Source: a virus. From it: a stretch of DNA of 64,000 nt. The stretch is taken from positions 1 to 64,000 of IMG/VR virus record IMGVR_UViG_3300037343_000250. The stretch is one strand, 5' to 3'. Positions 20,618 to 28,000 of the stretch are shown piece after piece; positions within the stretch are counted from its first letter, which is position 1, and each line of letters starts with the position of its first letter. Below the pieces are notes generated by a model that saw nothing but the letters and a program-made list of their open reading frames with translations, did not search any database and had not been told where the DNA came from. A program made the translations under genes and the position numbers.

Positions 20618-21538
20618 ATGAGTTCATTACTAGAACGAATGCAGAAATCAGGGGCAATCAAAACTTCTGCCATACTTAGCGAGTCTACATTTTTCAATAC
20701 CAAAGATGTTATTCCTACCGACCTACCAATTTTGAACATCGCATTTAGTGGTTCGTTAGATGGGGGCCTTATACCTGGGCTTACAGTGTTCGCTGGCCTA
20801 AGCAAAAGCTTCAAAACATTGCTGGCACTATATTGTATGAAGGCATATTTTAACAAATATCCTGATGCAGTCGCACTTCTTTACGATTCGGAATTTGGCG
20901 TCACACCAGATTATTTGGCGACAAATGGCATTGATGCTGGTAGGGTTATACATATACCAGTTGAGCATGTAGAGCAATTGAAATTTGATATTGTGAAACG
21001 GCTCGAAGAAATTAAACGTGGTGATAAAGTTTTCATCATGGTGGATTCTTTGGGAAACCTTGCTTCTAAAAAAGAAGTAGATGATGCGGAAAATGAAAAG
21101 TCAGTAGCAGATATGTCAAGAGCAAAAGCTATTCGTTCTTTGCTAAGAATCATAACTCCACACTTGACTATGAAAGATTTGCCATGTATACTGATAAATC
21201 ATGTATATACTGAAATTGGCCCAATGTATGCAAAAACTATCATCCCAGGAGGTTGCTTGGCCAAAAATACCAATATTGTAATGCATGATGGTTCTCTTAG
21301 AAAAGTTCAAGACATTTCAGCAGGTGATGAGGTTTTGACATTGGAAGGCCCCAAGGAAGTTATAGAATCTTGGAACCCAAACACATTAGAAAATGGAACC
21401 CCAGAGTGTTTTGAAATTATATTTGAAGATGATCATTCTGTAGTATGTTCACACAACCACCCGTTTTTGACAACAAAGGGTTGGGTCAAGGCGAGTGAAC
21501 TCACTGATTCCCATGATATCGTTTCATTAGACGTATAG
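20618..21538 (+). CDS. uvsX: UvsX recombinase, N-terminal part fused to split-intein N half
   Basis: 306 aa. Residues 1-212 are the first half of the T4-type RecA homolog, with Walker A GLSKSFKT (T4 UvsX has GPSKSFKS), YDSEFGV and Walker B KVFIMVDSLGNL, ending IIPGG. Cys213 starts the intein N half (CLAKNTNIVMHDGSLRKVQD..., block B-like VCSHNHPFLT), which ends at a stop. The rest of the gene is at 22536 beyond a homing endonuclease. The matching extein ends and intein halves indicate trans-splicing, not a frameshift. This matches the fractured-gene arrangement described for uvsX in marine metagenomes. Confidence 0.92.
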   Translation: MSSLLERMQKSGAIKTSAILSESTFFNTKDVIPTDLPILNIAFSGSLDGGLIPGLTVFAGLSKSFKTLLALYCMKAYFNKYPDAVALLYDSEFGVTPDYLATNGIDAGRVIHIPVEHVEQLKFDIVKRLEEIKRGDKVFIMVDSLGNLASKKEVDDAENEKSVADMSRAKAIRSLLRIITPHLTMKDLPCILINHVYTEIGPMYAKTIIPGGCLAKNTNIVMHDGSLRKVQDISAGDEVLTLEGPKEVIESWNPNTLENGTPECFEIIFEDDHSVVCSHNHPFLTTKGWVKASELTDSHDIVSLDV

Positions 21539-21593
21539 AAAAGTCCGTTCTTATAAATAAACTTATGCGACGTATAGGATTATTAAATGAACG
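21520..21593 (+). promoter_or_regulatory. Late promoter and weak inverted repeat before the GIY-YIG gene
   Basis: TATAAATA at 21552-21559. CGTTTCATT (21520-21528) can pair with AATGAACG (21586-21593, containing the ATG) with one bulge. A 9-bp direct repeat GACGTATAG occurs at 21530 and 21569; the first copy holds the uvsX stop. Confidence 0.5.
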
Positions 21594-22555
21594 TAGTTTA
21601 CATGACAATTATAAAAGATAGAAAAGAAAAAAATTTAGAGCCGTATTATTATATCGGCTCTAAAGCAAACTGCTTTTTTGACGGTACTAATATAATAACA
21701 AATTCTGGGAAAAAATATTTCGGTTCATCCAGATGGAAAGGATATAAACAATTATGTATTGAAGGTGATGTAGAAACCATAATTCTTGGTTATTTTGAAG
21801 ATTATGACAATGCATTAGATTTCGAAAAAAATCTACACATTTTTTTGGATGTTGTATCTGATACGAAATATTTCAATAAAGCAGTGGCCACCATATCAAA
21901 TTATTCAAACCCAGAATATGGCACATATCGAAATGCCAGAACGGGCGATTTCGTCAAATTAAAAAAAGATCATCCTCTGGTCATAAACGGGGAGTACGTA
22001 AATGCAAATTATGGATATAAAACCTATAACGACGGCAATGTAGAGAAACAATTTTTGGATGAACCGCCTGATGGTTGGAGTAAGGGCCGTATTGATTCAA
22101 ACAAGAGATATGGCGAAGATTCTTCATTCTACGGTAAAATGCACACCCAAGATTCTAAATGTAAAATGTTGGTTACAAGAAAAAACTTTTACGATGAAAA
22201 TCCAGAACGATATGCCGAAGTTAAAAAAATAAATTCTGAAGTTGCCATAAAGAATTTCAGAGGAGTTCCAAAAAGCCCCGAATCTAATAAAAAGAGATCG
22301 AGGAAAGATATGATAATGTTAAAAAATAAAAACACTGGCGTTGCTATTCGAATAAAAAAAGAAGAAATGTGTGACTATGATTTGACAATATGGCAAAATC
22401 CGTATAAACTTGCTCATGAAGGTAAACCAAATAAGTCCCGTTGGGCTACCAATGGCGATTCAAATATTAAATTGAAAGCAGAAGAGCCTTTGCCAAAAGG
22501 TTTCTATTATGGTCGTAAAAATCGGTATAAAAAGGATGAAAGACTTGAAAATTAA
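21587..22555 (+). CDS. GIY-YIG homing endonuclease inside the uvsX break
   Basis: 322 aa. N-terminal catalytic domain: VYMTII...YYYIGSK...KKYFGSSRWKG (GIY-YIG motif variants), a Glu in DFEKNLH and FNKAVAT. Then a NUMOD3-like segment EDSSFYGKMHTQDSKCKM and two copies of a motif ending P-x-G-W/F-x-x-G-R (DEPPDGWSKGRI, LPKGFYYGRK), also seen in the HNH enzyme in nrdA. It lies between the two uvsX halves and overlaps the downstream start by 20 nt, so it is placed to copy the break into unsplit uvsX alleles. Late box upstream. Confidence 0.8.
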   Translation: MNVVYMTIIKDRKEKNLEPYYYIGSKANCFFDGTNIITNSGKKYFGSSRWKGYKQLCIEGDVETIILGYFEDYDNALDFEKNLHIFLDVVSDTKYFNKAVATISNYSNPEYGTYRNARTGDFVKLKKDHPLVINGEYVNANYGYKTYNDGNVEKQFLDEPPDGWSKGRIDSNKRYGEDSSFYGKMHTQDSKCKMLVTRKNFYDENPERYAEVKKINSEVAIKNFRGVPKSPESNKKRSRKDMIMLKNKNTGVAIRIKKEEMCDYDLTIWQNPYKLAHEGKPNKSRWATNGDSNIKLKAEEPLPKGFYYGRKNRYKKDERLEN

Positions 22556-23081
22556 ATCTATTAAGAGTGTAGGAAAAAAAGAAGTATATGATATAACAGT
22601 GAAAGATGTTCATCATTATGTGTTGGAAAATGGGGTAGTAACACATAATACAGCGGTAACTTACTCATCAAATCAAATTTTTGTGATTGGCAAAGCGCAA
22701 GAAAAAGAAGGTACAGAAATCGCTGGATACAAATTCACAATCAATATTGAAAAATCAAGATTTGTGAGAGAAAAAGCCAAACTGCCATTTACAGTATTGT
22801 ATGAGACAGGCATCCAAAAATGGTCATCACTTTTCGATTTGGCTATAGAATATGGTAGCATCGTAAAGATAAACCAAGGGTGGTATAGCACTGTAGATAT
22901 GGAAACAGGCGAGATCAATGAAAGCAAAAGACGCGCCAAAGACATTGAAACAGATGACAAATTTTTCAAAAAGTTGATATCGGACCCAGTATTTAAGAAA
23001 TTTATTGAAAGCAAGTTTAAAATGAATCAAAACGGAGTCATACCCAATGATGATGTGGAGGTGGATGAAGAAGAGGAATAA
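22536..23081 (+). CDS. uvsX: UvsX recombinase, C-terminal part preceded by split-intein C half
   Basis: 181 aa from the ATG at 22536 (AAAAGGATG). Residues 1-38 are the intein C half, with block F-like VYDITVKDVHHYVLENG and block G VVTHN. The C extein starts with Thr (+1): TAVTYSSNQIFVIGKAQ, which continues the T4 UvsX sequence after GG (GGGTG..YSAN). It ends in an acidic tail DDVEVDEEEE. The start codon lies inside the end of the endonuclease gene, suggesting translational coupling. Confidence 0.92.
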   Translation: MKDLKIKSIKSVGKKEVYDITVKDVHHYVLENGVVTHNTAVTYSSNQIFVIGKAQEKEGTEIAGYKFTINIEKSRFVREKAKLPFTVLYETGIQKWSSLFDLAIEYGSIVKINQGWYSTVDMETGEINESKRRAKDIETDDKFFKKLISDPVFKKFIESKFKMNQNGVIPNDDVEVDEEEE

Positions 23082-23086
23082 TAAGA

Positions 23087-24469
23087 ATGTCATTGGAAAA
23101 CACTATACTTGCCAACTTACTATACAATGTTGAATACTTCCAAAAGGTTTTTCCATACATCAAAGAAGATTATTTTGACGACATATCTTCGAAAAAAATA
23201 CTGGACACATTTTCTATTTTAGTAGAAAAATACAAAGTAACACCTTCCAAAGAAGCCTTGGCGGTTTCTTTGGAAGGTAGAAAAGACCTAAACGAAAATC
23301 TATTTAAAGAAGTTATTGACAAGTTATCAGAACTGAAAGTTGACCCTGAAACCAATATTGATTGGTTGGTAGACGAGACAGAAAAATTCTGCCAAGATAA
23401 AGACCTTTTCAATTCAATTAGAAAATCTATCCTAATTCTAGATGGCAAAGACCAAGAGTTAGACAAAGGCGCAATCCCCGATCTTCTTTCAAAGTCACTG
23501 TCAATTAGTTTCGATAGTCATATCGGGCACGATTTCCTTGAAGATTTTGAATCGCGGTTTGAATACTATCATAGAAAAGAAGAACGCATTCCCTTTGATC
23601 TTGATATGTTCAATACCATCACTAAGGGTGGATTGCCAAAGAAGTCACTTACATTATTCTTAGGTGCGACTGGTACAGGCAAAAGTATTGTAAAGTGCCA
23701 TATGGCGGCGGCACATTTACTTTTTGGCAAAAATGTTCTGTATATTACGGCAGAATTGAGTGAGGAAGAAGTAGGTAGAAGAATTGATGCCAATATTTTA
23801 GACATAACACTTGATGAAATAATGGATCTACCTTTTACTGCATATACCAAAAAAATAAACAAATTCAAAGAGAATACACCTGGGAAATTGGTTATCAAAG
23901 AGTATCCTACAAGTTCTGCGCATGTTGGGCATTTCAGAAATCTATTGAATGAATTGCGACAAAAGAAAAACTTCAAACCTGACATCATATTTTTAGACTA
24001 CATAAATATATGTGCATCATCCAGAATTCGAGGGGCTGCGGCTGCGAATTCATATACTTTAGTGAAGTCAATAGCAGAAGAAGTTAGAGGCTTGGCGGTA
24101 GAGTATAATGTCCCTATTGTATCAAGTTCACAATTAAACAGGTCTGGGTTTGGAAATTCGGACGTAGATTTGACAAATACTTCAGAATGTATATACAAAC
24201 ATGAAAAAGTAACCAAATCGAATGGGGATGTAATCGAAATACAACACCTAATGCCCAACGATAGGGTACAGACTGAAGATGGTACTAAAATAGTAACAAT
24301 GGTACATCATCCCAAGTTAAAAGATTGTATATCCATAAAGACAAAAAAAGGAAAAACCATAATTGTTAGTAAAGACCATGTTTTCCCATCTAAATCAATA
24401 GACGGTCGTGTATCGAGACTTTCTTACAACGAAGGTTTGGATGTGGGCTCTTTCTTGAATAGCAAGTGA
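23087..24469 (+). CDS. 41: Replicative helicase gp41, N-terminal part fused to split-intein N half
   Basis: 460 aa. DnaB-like helicase that unwinds DNA at the fork and pairs with primase gp61. Walker A GATGTGKS near residue 193, ITAELSEEEVGRR, Walker B DIIFLDYINI and SSSQLNRSG. The extein ends NTSE; Cys368 begins the intein N half (CIYKHEKVTKSNGDVIEIQH, block B-like VSKDHVFPS), which ends at 24469. The rest is at 24480 after a 10-nt gap without any endonuclease. gp41 split inteins of this kind (gp41-1, gp41-8) are known from marine metagenomes. Confidence 0.93.
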   Translation: MSLENTILANLLYNVEYFQKVFPYIKEDYFDDISSKKILDTFSILVEKYKVTPSKEALAVSLEGRKDLNENLFKEVIDKLSELKVDPETNIDWLVDETEKFCQDKDLFNSIRKSILILDGKDQELDKGAIPDLLSKSLSISFDSHIGHDFLEDFESRFEYYHRKEERIPFDLDMFNTITKGGLPKKSLTLFLGATGTGKSIVKCHMAAAHLLFGKNVLYITAELSEEEVGRRIDANILDITLDEIMDLPFTAYTKKINKFKENTPGKLVIKEYPTSSAHVGHFRNLLNELRQKKNFKPDIIFLDYINICASSRIRGAAAANSYTLVKSIAEEVRGLAVEYNVPIVSSSQLNRSGFGNSDVDLTNTSECIYKHEKVTKSNGDVIEIQHLMPNDRVQTEDGTKIVTMVHHPKLKDCISIKTKKGKTIIVSKDHVFPSKSIDGRVSRLSYNEGLDVGSFLNSK

Positions 24470-24479
24470 AAGGTAGTAT

Positions 24480-25052
24480 ATGATGAATGAAAAATTGGAA
24501 TCCGTATGTTATCTAAAAGCAGAGCATATGATAATCAACGGAATGGTAAAAGATATGGATGTGTTTCAGCTAACAGATCTATTGATATCCATAGAAATTG
24601 AAAAGATAGAAAAGCAGCAAATAGAAGACTGCAAAATAGACTATGATGATGAGATCGTAGAGATTTCAGAAGTTGGTGAATTAGAAACTGTTGATATATC
24701 TGTAACCGGAAACCAGCTATTCTATTGCAACGACATATTAACAAAAAATAGTATGGGCATAACACATACAGCGGATGCCATATTTGCCTTAATAACATCG
24801 GAAGATCTTGAAAATATGGGGCAACTCATGATCAAGCAGCTAAAAAATAGATGGGGTGATATCAATGTAAATCGTAGATTTGTGATAGGTCTTGATAAGC
24901 CAAGAATGAAACTGCGCAATTTAGATGCAAGTGTCCAAAAAACAGTAATGAATGAGAATAATAGTCATACTGAAAATATAAGTCAAGACAATAACTATAA
25001 TAACATACATAAGATTAAGAAAAACAAATTATTTGATGTAGGAGATTTTTAA
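24480..25052 (+). CDS. 41: Replicative helicase gp41, C-terminal part preceded by split-intein C half
   Basis: 190 aa. The last ~38 residues of the intein part (ETVDISVTGNQLFYCNDILTKN) are a typical C half, then Ser+1 starts the C extein (SMGITHTADAIFALIT). Two oddities. The penultimate intein residue is Lys instead of the usual His (KN, not HN). The C half also has about 50 extra N-terminal residues (MMNEKLESVCYLKAEHMIIN...), longer than gp41-1 or gp41-8. The extein end DVGDF closes the helicase. Expressed from AAAGG just after the upstream stop. Confidence 0.9.
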   Translation: MMNEKLESVCYLKAEHMIINGMVKDMDVFQLTDLLISIEIEKIEKQQIEDCKIDYDDEIVEISEVGELETVDISVTGNQLFYCNDILTKNSMGITHTADAIFALITSEDLENMGQLMIKQLKNRWGDINVNRRFVIGLDKPRMKLRNLDASVQKTVMNENNSHTENISQDNNYNNIHKIKKNKLFDVGDF

Positions 25053-25246
25053 TGAGCTATACTGTTATACGCAACGAAAAGCAGCATTTTGATATTGTAG
25101 AAAAGGTGACGCAGACGACTATTAAATTAAGTGCAAATGAAACAAGTGCAGAAAACATTTGCAAAAATCTTAACACAGGTGCTGGATTCCGTGGTTTCAC
25201 GCCACATTTTTTTGCGGATTTGAATTTTAAAAGGATTAAAACATGA
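25052..25246 (+). CDS. Conserved small T4-superfamily protein, 64 aa
   Basis: Start overlaps the gp41 stop. The C-terminal LNTGAGFRGFTPHFF matches a motif (LN-GAGF-G-TP-F) I recall in small proteins after gene 41 in T4-like phages. Function unknown. Confidence 0.65.
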   Translation: MSYTVIRNEKQHFDIVEKVTQTTIKLSANETSAENICKNLNTGAGFRGFTPHFFADLNFKRIKT

Positions 25247-25779
25247 TTATTATAGAAGGCAGGGAAGAAACTTTTGATGTCGTTAGGTCAAAAATTGAGG
25301 CTCTTAAAGGATCTTATTTGGTTGACATAGATACCATAACAAAAGTCCAGCTAAAAGGTGGAAAAAAGAATCCAATGCAAGGCAAAGTAACTAAGTTGGT
25401 CGCTGGTTCTAAAGTTGTTTTGTGCTCAAATGTAAAGAATGCTTATGAAAGTATGGTAAAATCCCGCATGGAAAAAGAAGGCAAAGACCCTGAAGAATTT
25501 GTTCTCAAACCACGCCCATGGGGAAGTAGAATCGAAGACACGCCTTTTGTAGAACACAAAGGCAACTTTTACATAGAGTGCTTTTTTAAAGAATCTGGTG
25601 CTTCGACATATTTCTTAGATGGCGAACCAATTGAAAAAGATGATATTGAAGGGTTGGAGCCTCCTAAATCGTCAGAAGAATCACAAGGTGGTATCAGTGA
25701 CAAGGTTATTATCCGAACATATGCCATGGAATCGATTGAAAGAATGGTTGTTCTTTCAGAAATACAAAATATAGAGTGA
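25243..25779 (+). CDS. Hypothetical nucleic-acid-transaction protein, 178 aa
   Basis: Overlaps the previous gene by 4 nt. N-terminal segment with KGSYLVDIDTITKVQLKGGKKNPMQGKVTKL looks like a small beta-barrel (SH3-like). The position in the gp32-uvsX-gp41 operon suggests a DNA-metabolism role, which is inference. Confidence 0.5.
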   Translation: MIIIEGREETFDVVRSKIEALKGSYLVDIDTITKVQLKGGKKNPMQGKVTKLVAGSKVVLCSNVKNAYESMVKSRMEKEGKDPEEFVLKPRPWGSRIEDTPFVEHKGNFYIECFFKESGASTYFLDGEPIEKDDIEGLEPPKSSEESQGGISDKVIIRTYAMESIERMVVLSEIQNIE

Positions 25780-25794
25780 TGGGAAATATAACGC

Positions 25795-27417
25795 ATGGAT
25801 GAAGATATCAACAAGCAAGACGAGGATAAAAACCAACAAATAGTAGACCTCTACAAAACTATCATAGCAGAAAAGAAAGGGTTGCCTGTATATAAAGATT
25901 TTCTTGTGCATGGCATAACCAGAGATATACTAAGAGGAAGATTTGGTGGAATAGAAACCCTTCATCAATTTGTAAAAGACAATCACGAAGAATTTCTTTC
26001 AGAGCATTTCTTTTCAGTTGATGACATATTTGCATCTAATAAAAACTTGATTAACAGCAACAAAAAAGTGTTTATTGTAACTACTGCGGTAGGAAACTGT
26101 AAGGCCCATCACGGGTTTCTTGATGCTATTAAGACATTTTGCAAAAGAAATGATGCGCAGGCTGCAATCATGCCTTGTGAAAGCATAACCAATAGTTTCG
26201 AAAACAAAACTGCAGTTTTTGATCCAGTATTCAGTGATCCCTCATATTTGTTTGTTCAAGCAGACACGCCATTAAACGAAAACATTTCGCTATGTAGTAT
26301 TCAAGTTTCGGCAAAACAAATTAAACCAATTACTGGGTTATCACGACTCGGAAACCGTGAAGGGTCTAATATTTTTGCAAGTCCTAAACAATTCTTAGAA
26401 TATATTCCTGCTGGGAACAGTAGAGGTAAAAACTATTCAATAATGACAACAGGTGCTTGTACTTTACCTCAATACTATTCTGATTTTTTTATGTCAAAGA
26501 GATTGTCATATATTGCAGATTTCGACCACAAGATGGGTGCTATAATTGTAGAAATTGAAGATGATAAGTTATTTCATTTTAGACAAATACAATGTGATGA
26601 AAGCGGTGCTTTTGTTGATCTTGGTAAGATGTATATGCCAAATGGTCAGGTCAAAGACATACCAATTAATATTGTATTTGGGGATCTTCATGGAACAAGT
26701 GTGGATAAAGACGCACTTGATGCATTCATCAACACCTTTTCAAAAATGAAAGTAAAAAGCATTTATCTACATGATGTATTTGATGGGTACAGTATTAGCC
26801 ATCATGTCAAATCTATAGTAGAAAGAAGCCAAAGGGCATTGAGCGGCGAAGAAGATTTGCATGATGAGCTCGAACAAACCTTCGATTTAATTAAAAGCAT
26901 TGATATTGCTTTAAAACCAAGCAAGATATATATCGTAAAATCTAACCACGATGAATTTCTCACAAGATACATATCAAGCGGTAGATATGTTGAAGACCCC
27001 AAAAACCACTACCTATCATTGAAGATTGCAACTGCACTTTTTGAAGATGAAGACGTGTTGAAGCGCGGGTTCAAGTTGACTAATAATAAGATACCTAATA
27101 GTTGGGTTTTCTTATCAAGGGATGACTCTTCAAAGGTAGCAAATATAGAATGTGGTTCTCATGGCGATTTGGGGTTGAATGGTGCTAAACCATCACTTAA
27201 TGGCTTAGAACAGGTGTATGGTGATTGTGTGGTAGGACATAACCACACAGGCGCAATACAAAGGGGAGTGTTTAGAGTTGGTACTGTTTCCAAACTAGAT
27301 TTAGGCTATAATAGAGGGCCTTCATCTTGGACTCACACCTCTTGCTTGGTGGCAGAAAATGGGCAGAGACAGCTTATTAATGTCATAAATGGAAAATGCA
27401 CCAATTTGCAGTTGTGA
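25795..27417 (+). CDS. Metallophosphoesterase related to phage T5 A1 protein
   Basis: 540 aa. The C-terminal half has an ordered set of metal ligands: VFGDLHGTSVD, YLHDVFDGYSISHH, VKSNHDEFLTRY, CGSHGDLG and VGHNHTGAI, then GTVSKLDLGYNRGPSSW. This layout is that of calcineurin-like/Mre11-type enzymes and recalls the T5 A1 protein, needed for host DNA degradation and takeover. The N-terminal half is A1-specific in length. A nuclease role here is inference. A strong terminator follows. Confidence 0.75.
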   Translation: MDEDINKQDEDKNQQIVDLYKTIIAEKKGLPVYKDFLVHGITRDILRGRFGGIETLHQFVKDNHEEFLSEHFFSVDDIFASNKNLINSNKKVFIVTTAVGNCKAHHGFLDAIKTFCKRNDAQAAIMPCESITNSFENKTAVFDPVFSDPSYLFVQADTPLNENISLCSIQVSAKQIKPITGLSRLGNREGSNIFASPKQFLEYIPAGNSRGKNYSIMTTGACTLPQYYSDFFMSKRLSYIADFDHKMGAIIVEIEDDKLFHFRQIQCDESGAFVDLGKMYMPNGQVKDIPINIVFGDLHGTSVDKDALDAFINTFSKMKVKSIYLHDVFDGYSISHHVKSIVERSQRALSGEEDLHDELEQTFDLIKSIDIALKPSKIYIVKSNHDEFLTRYISSGRYVEDPKNHYLSLKIATALFEDEDVLKRGFKLTNNKIPNSWVFLSRDDSSKVANIECGSHGDLGLNGAKPSLNGLEQVYGDCVVGHNHTGAIQRGVFRVGTVSKLDLGYNRGPSSWTHTSCLVAENGQRQLINVINGKCTNLQL

Positions 27418-27423
27418 GAAAAG

Positions 27424-27455
27424 AGGCGACCAGTATAACCAACTGGTCGCCTTTT
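27424..27455 (+). terminator. Rho-independent terminator
   Basis: A 10-bp stem AGGCGACCAG/CTGGTCGCCT (27424-27433 with 27443-27452) followed by TTT, closing the gene 32-41 region. Confidence 0.85.
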
Positions 27456-27566
27456 ATATTAGGTATGCAAAAAATGCATGTTAGATATGCTATAATAAAT
27501 TACAATTTACTCTCTTTTTAGTGTAATGTAGATATAAATAAGTACATCAATAAGATAGGAAATGAC

Positions 27567-27716
27567 ATGAGGTTTTTAAGAAATATTTTTGGATACAATA
27601 GTGTATCCATTGACATTAATATAATGAGATGGGCAAAAACAGAGTATAAAAAAGACTATCTGTTTGCTTACTATGAAATTACAAATGGTAGAATTCCATT
27701 TACTGGTATTATATAA
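27567..27716 (+). CDS. Small hypothetical protein, 49 aa
   Basis: Late box GATATAAATA upstream (about 27532) and AGGAAATGAC before the ATG. The stop shares bases with the next start (TAATG). Unknown. Confidence 0.5.
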   Translation: MRFLRNIFGYNSVSIDINIMRWAKTEYKKDYLFAYYEITNGRIPFTGII

Positions 27717-27886
27717 TGAAAAACACAATCAAATGGCTTCGTGACTTTATTTTCAAATCCCATGACGATGAGTATAATTATTTGGCATCATCAGAAAACC
27801 TTGAAGAATTAGAAAGAAGGCAGCGTCTTTTGTCGAAAGGTGATGCACCGATACAGAAGTATAATAGGTTTCTTGCCAAAATATAA
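27716..27886 (+). CDS. DUF3563-like small protein, 56 aa
   Basis: Pattern YNYLASSENLEELERRQRLL resembles the DUF3563 family (YL--A-DL-DLE-R-R-L), short proteins of proteobacteria and their phages with unknown function. Followed by a terminator. Confidence 0.6.
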   Translation: MKNTIKWLRDFIFKSHDDEYNYLASSENLEELERRQRLLSKGDAPIQKYNRFLAKI

Positions 27887-27907
27887 AAATCAAATCGAGA
27901 ACTGAAA

Positions 27908-27930
27908 AGGGGGCATCGCGCCCCCTTTTT
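27908..27930 (+). terminator. Rho-independent terminator
   Basis: GGGGGC/GCCCCC stem followed by TTTTT (27926-27930). A late box TATAAATA lies just behind, near 27932. Confidence 0.85.
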
Positions 27931-28000
27931 GTATAAATAGATTAAAGTGCAATTTGCGCTATCATAAATACACATATTATCTTATTCAGAGGAAATCGAA

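Noticed and set aside
21539-22535. Reading the uvsX split as a frameshift or assembly error
   Set aside because: Both halves carry the proper intein ends and the same architecture repeats in gene 41 and nrdA, with full genes inserted in two of them.
24470-24479. A lost endonuclease between the gp41 halves
   Set aside because: The 10-nt gap holds only a ribosome site; the extra 50 residues of the C half might be a remnant but show no nuclease motif.
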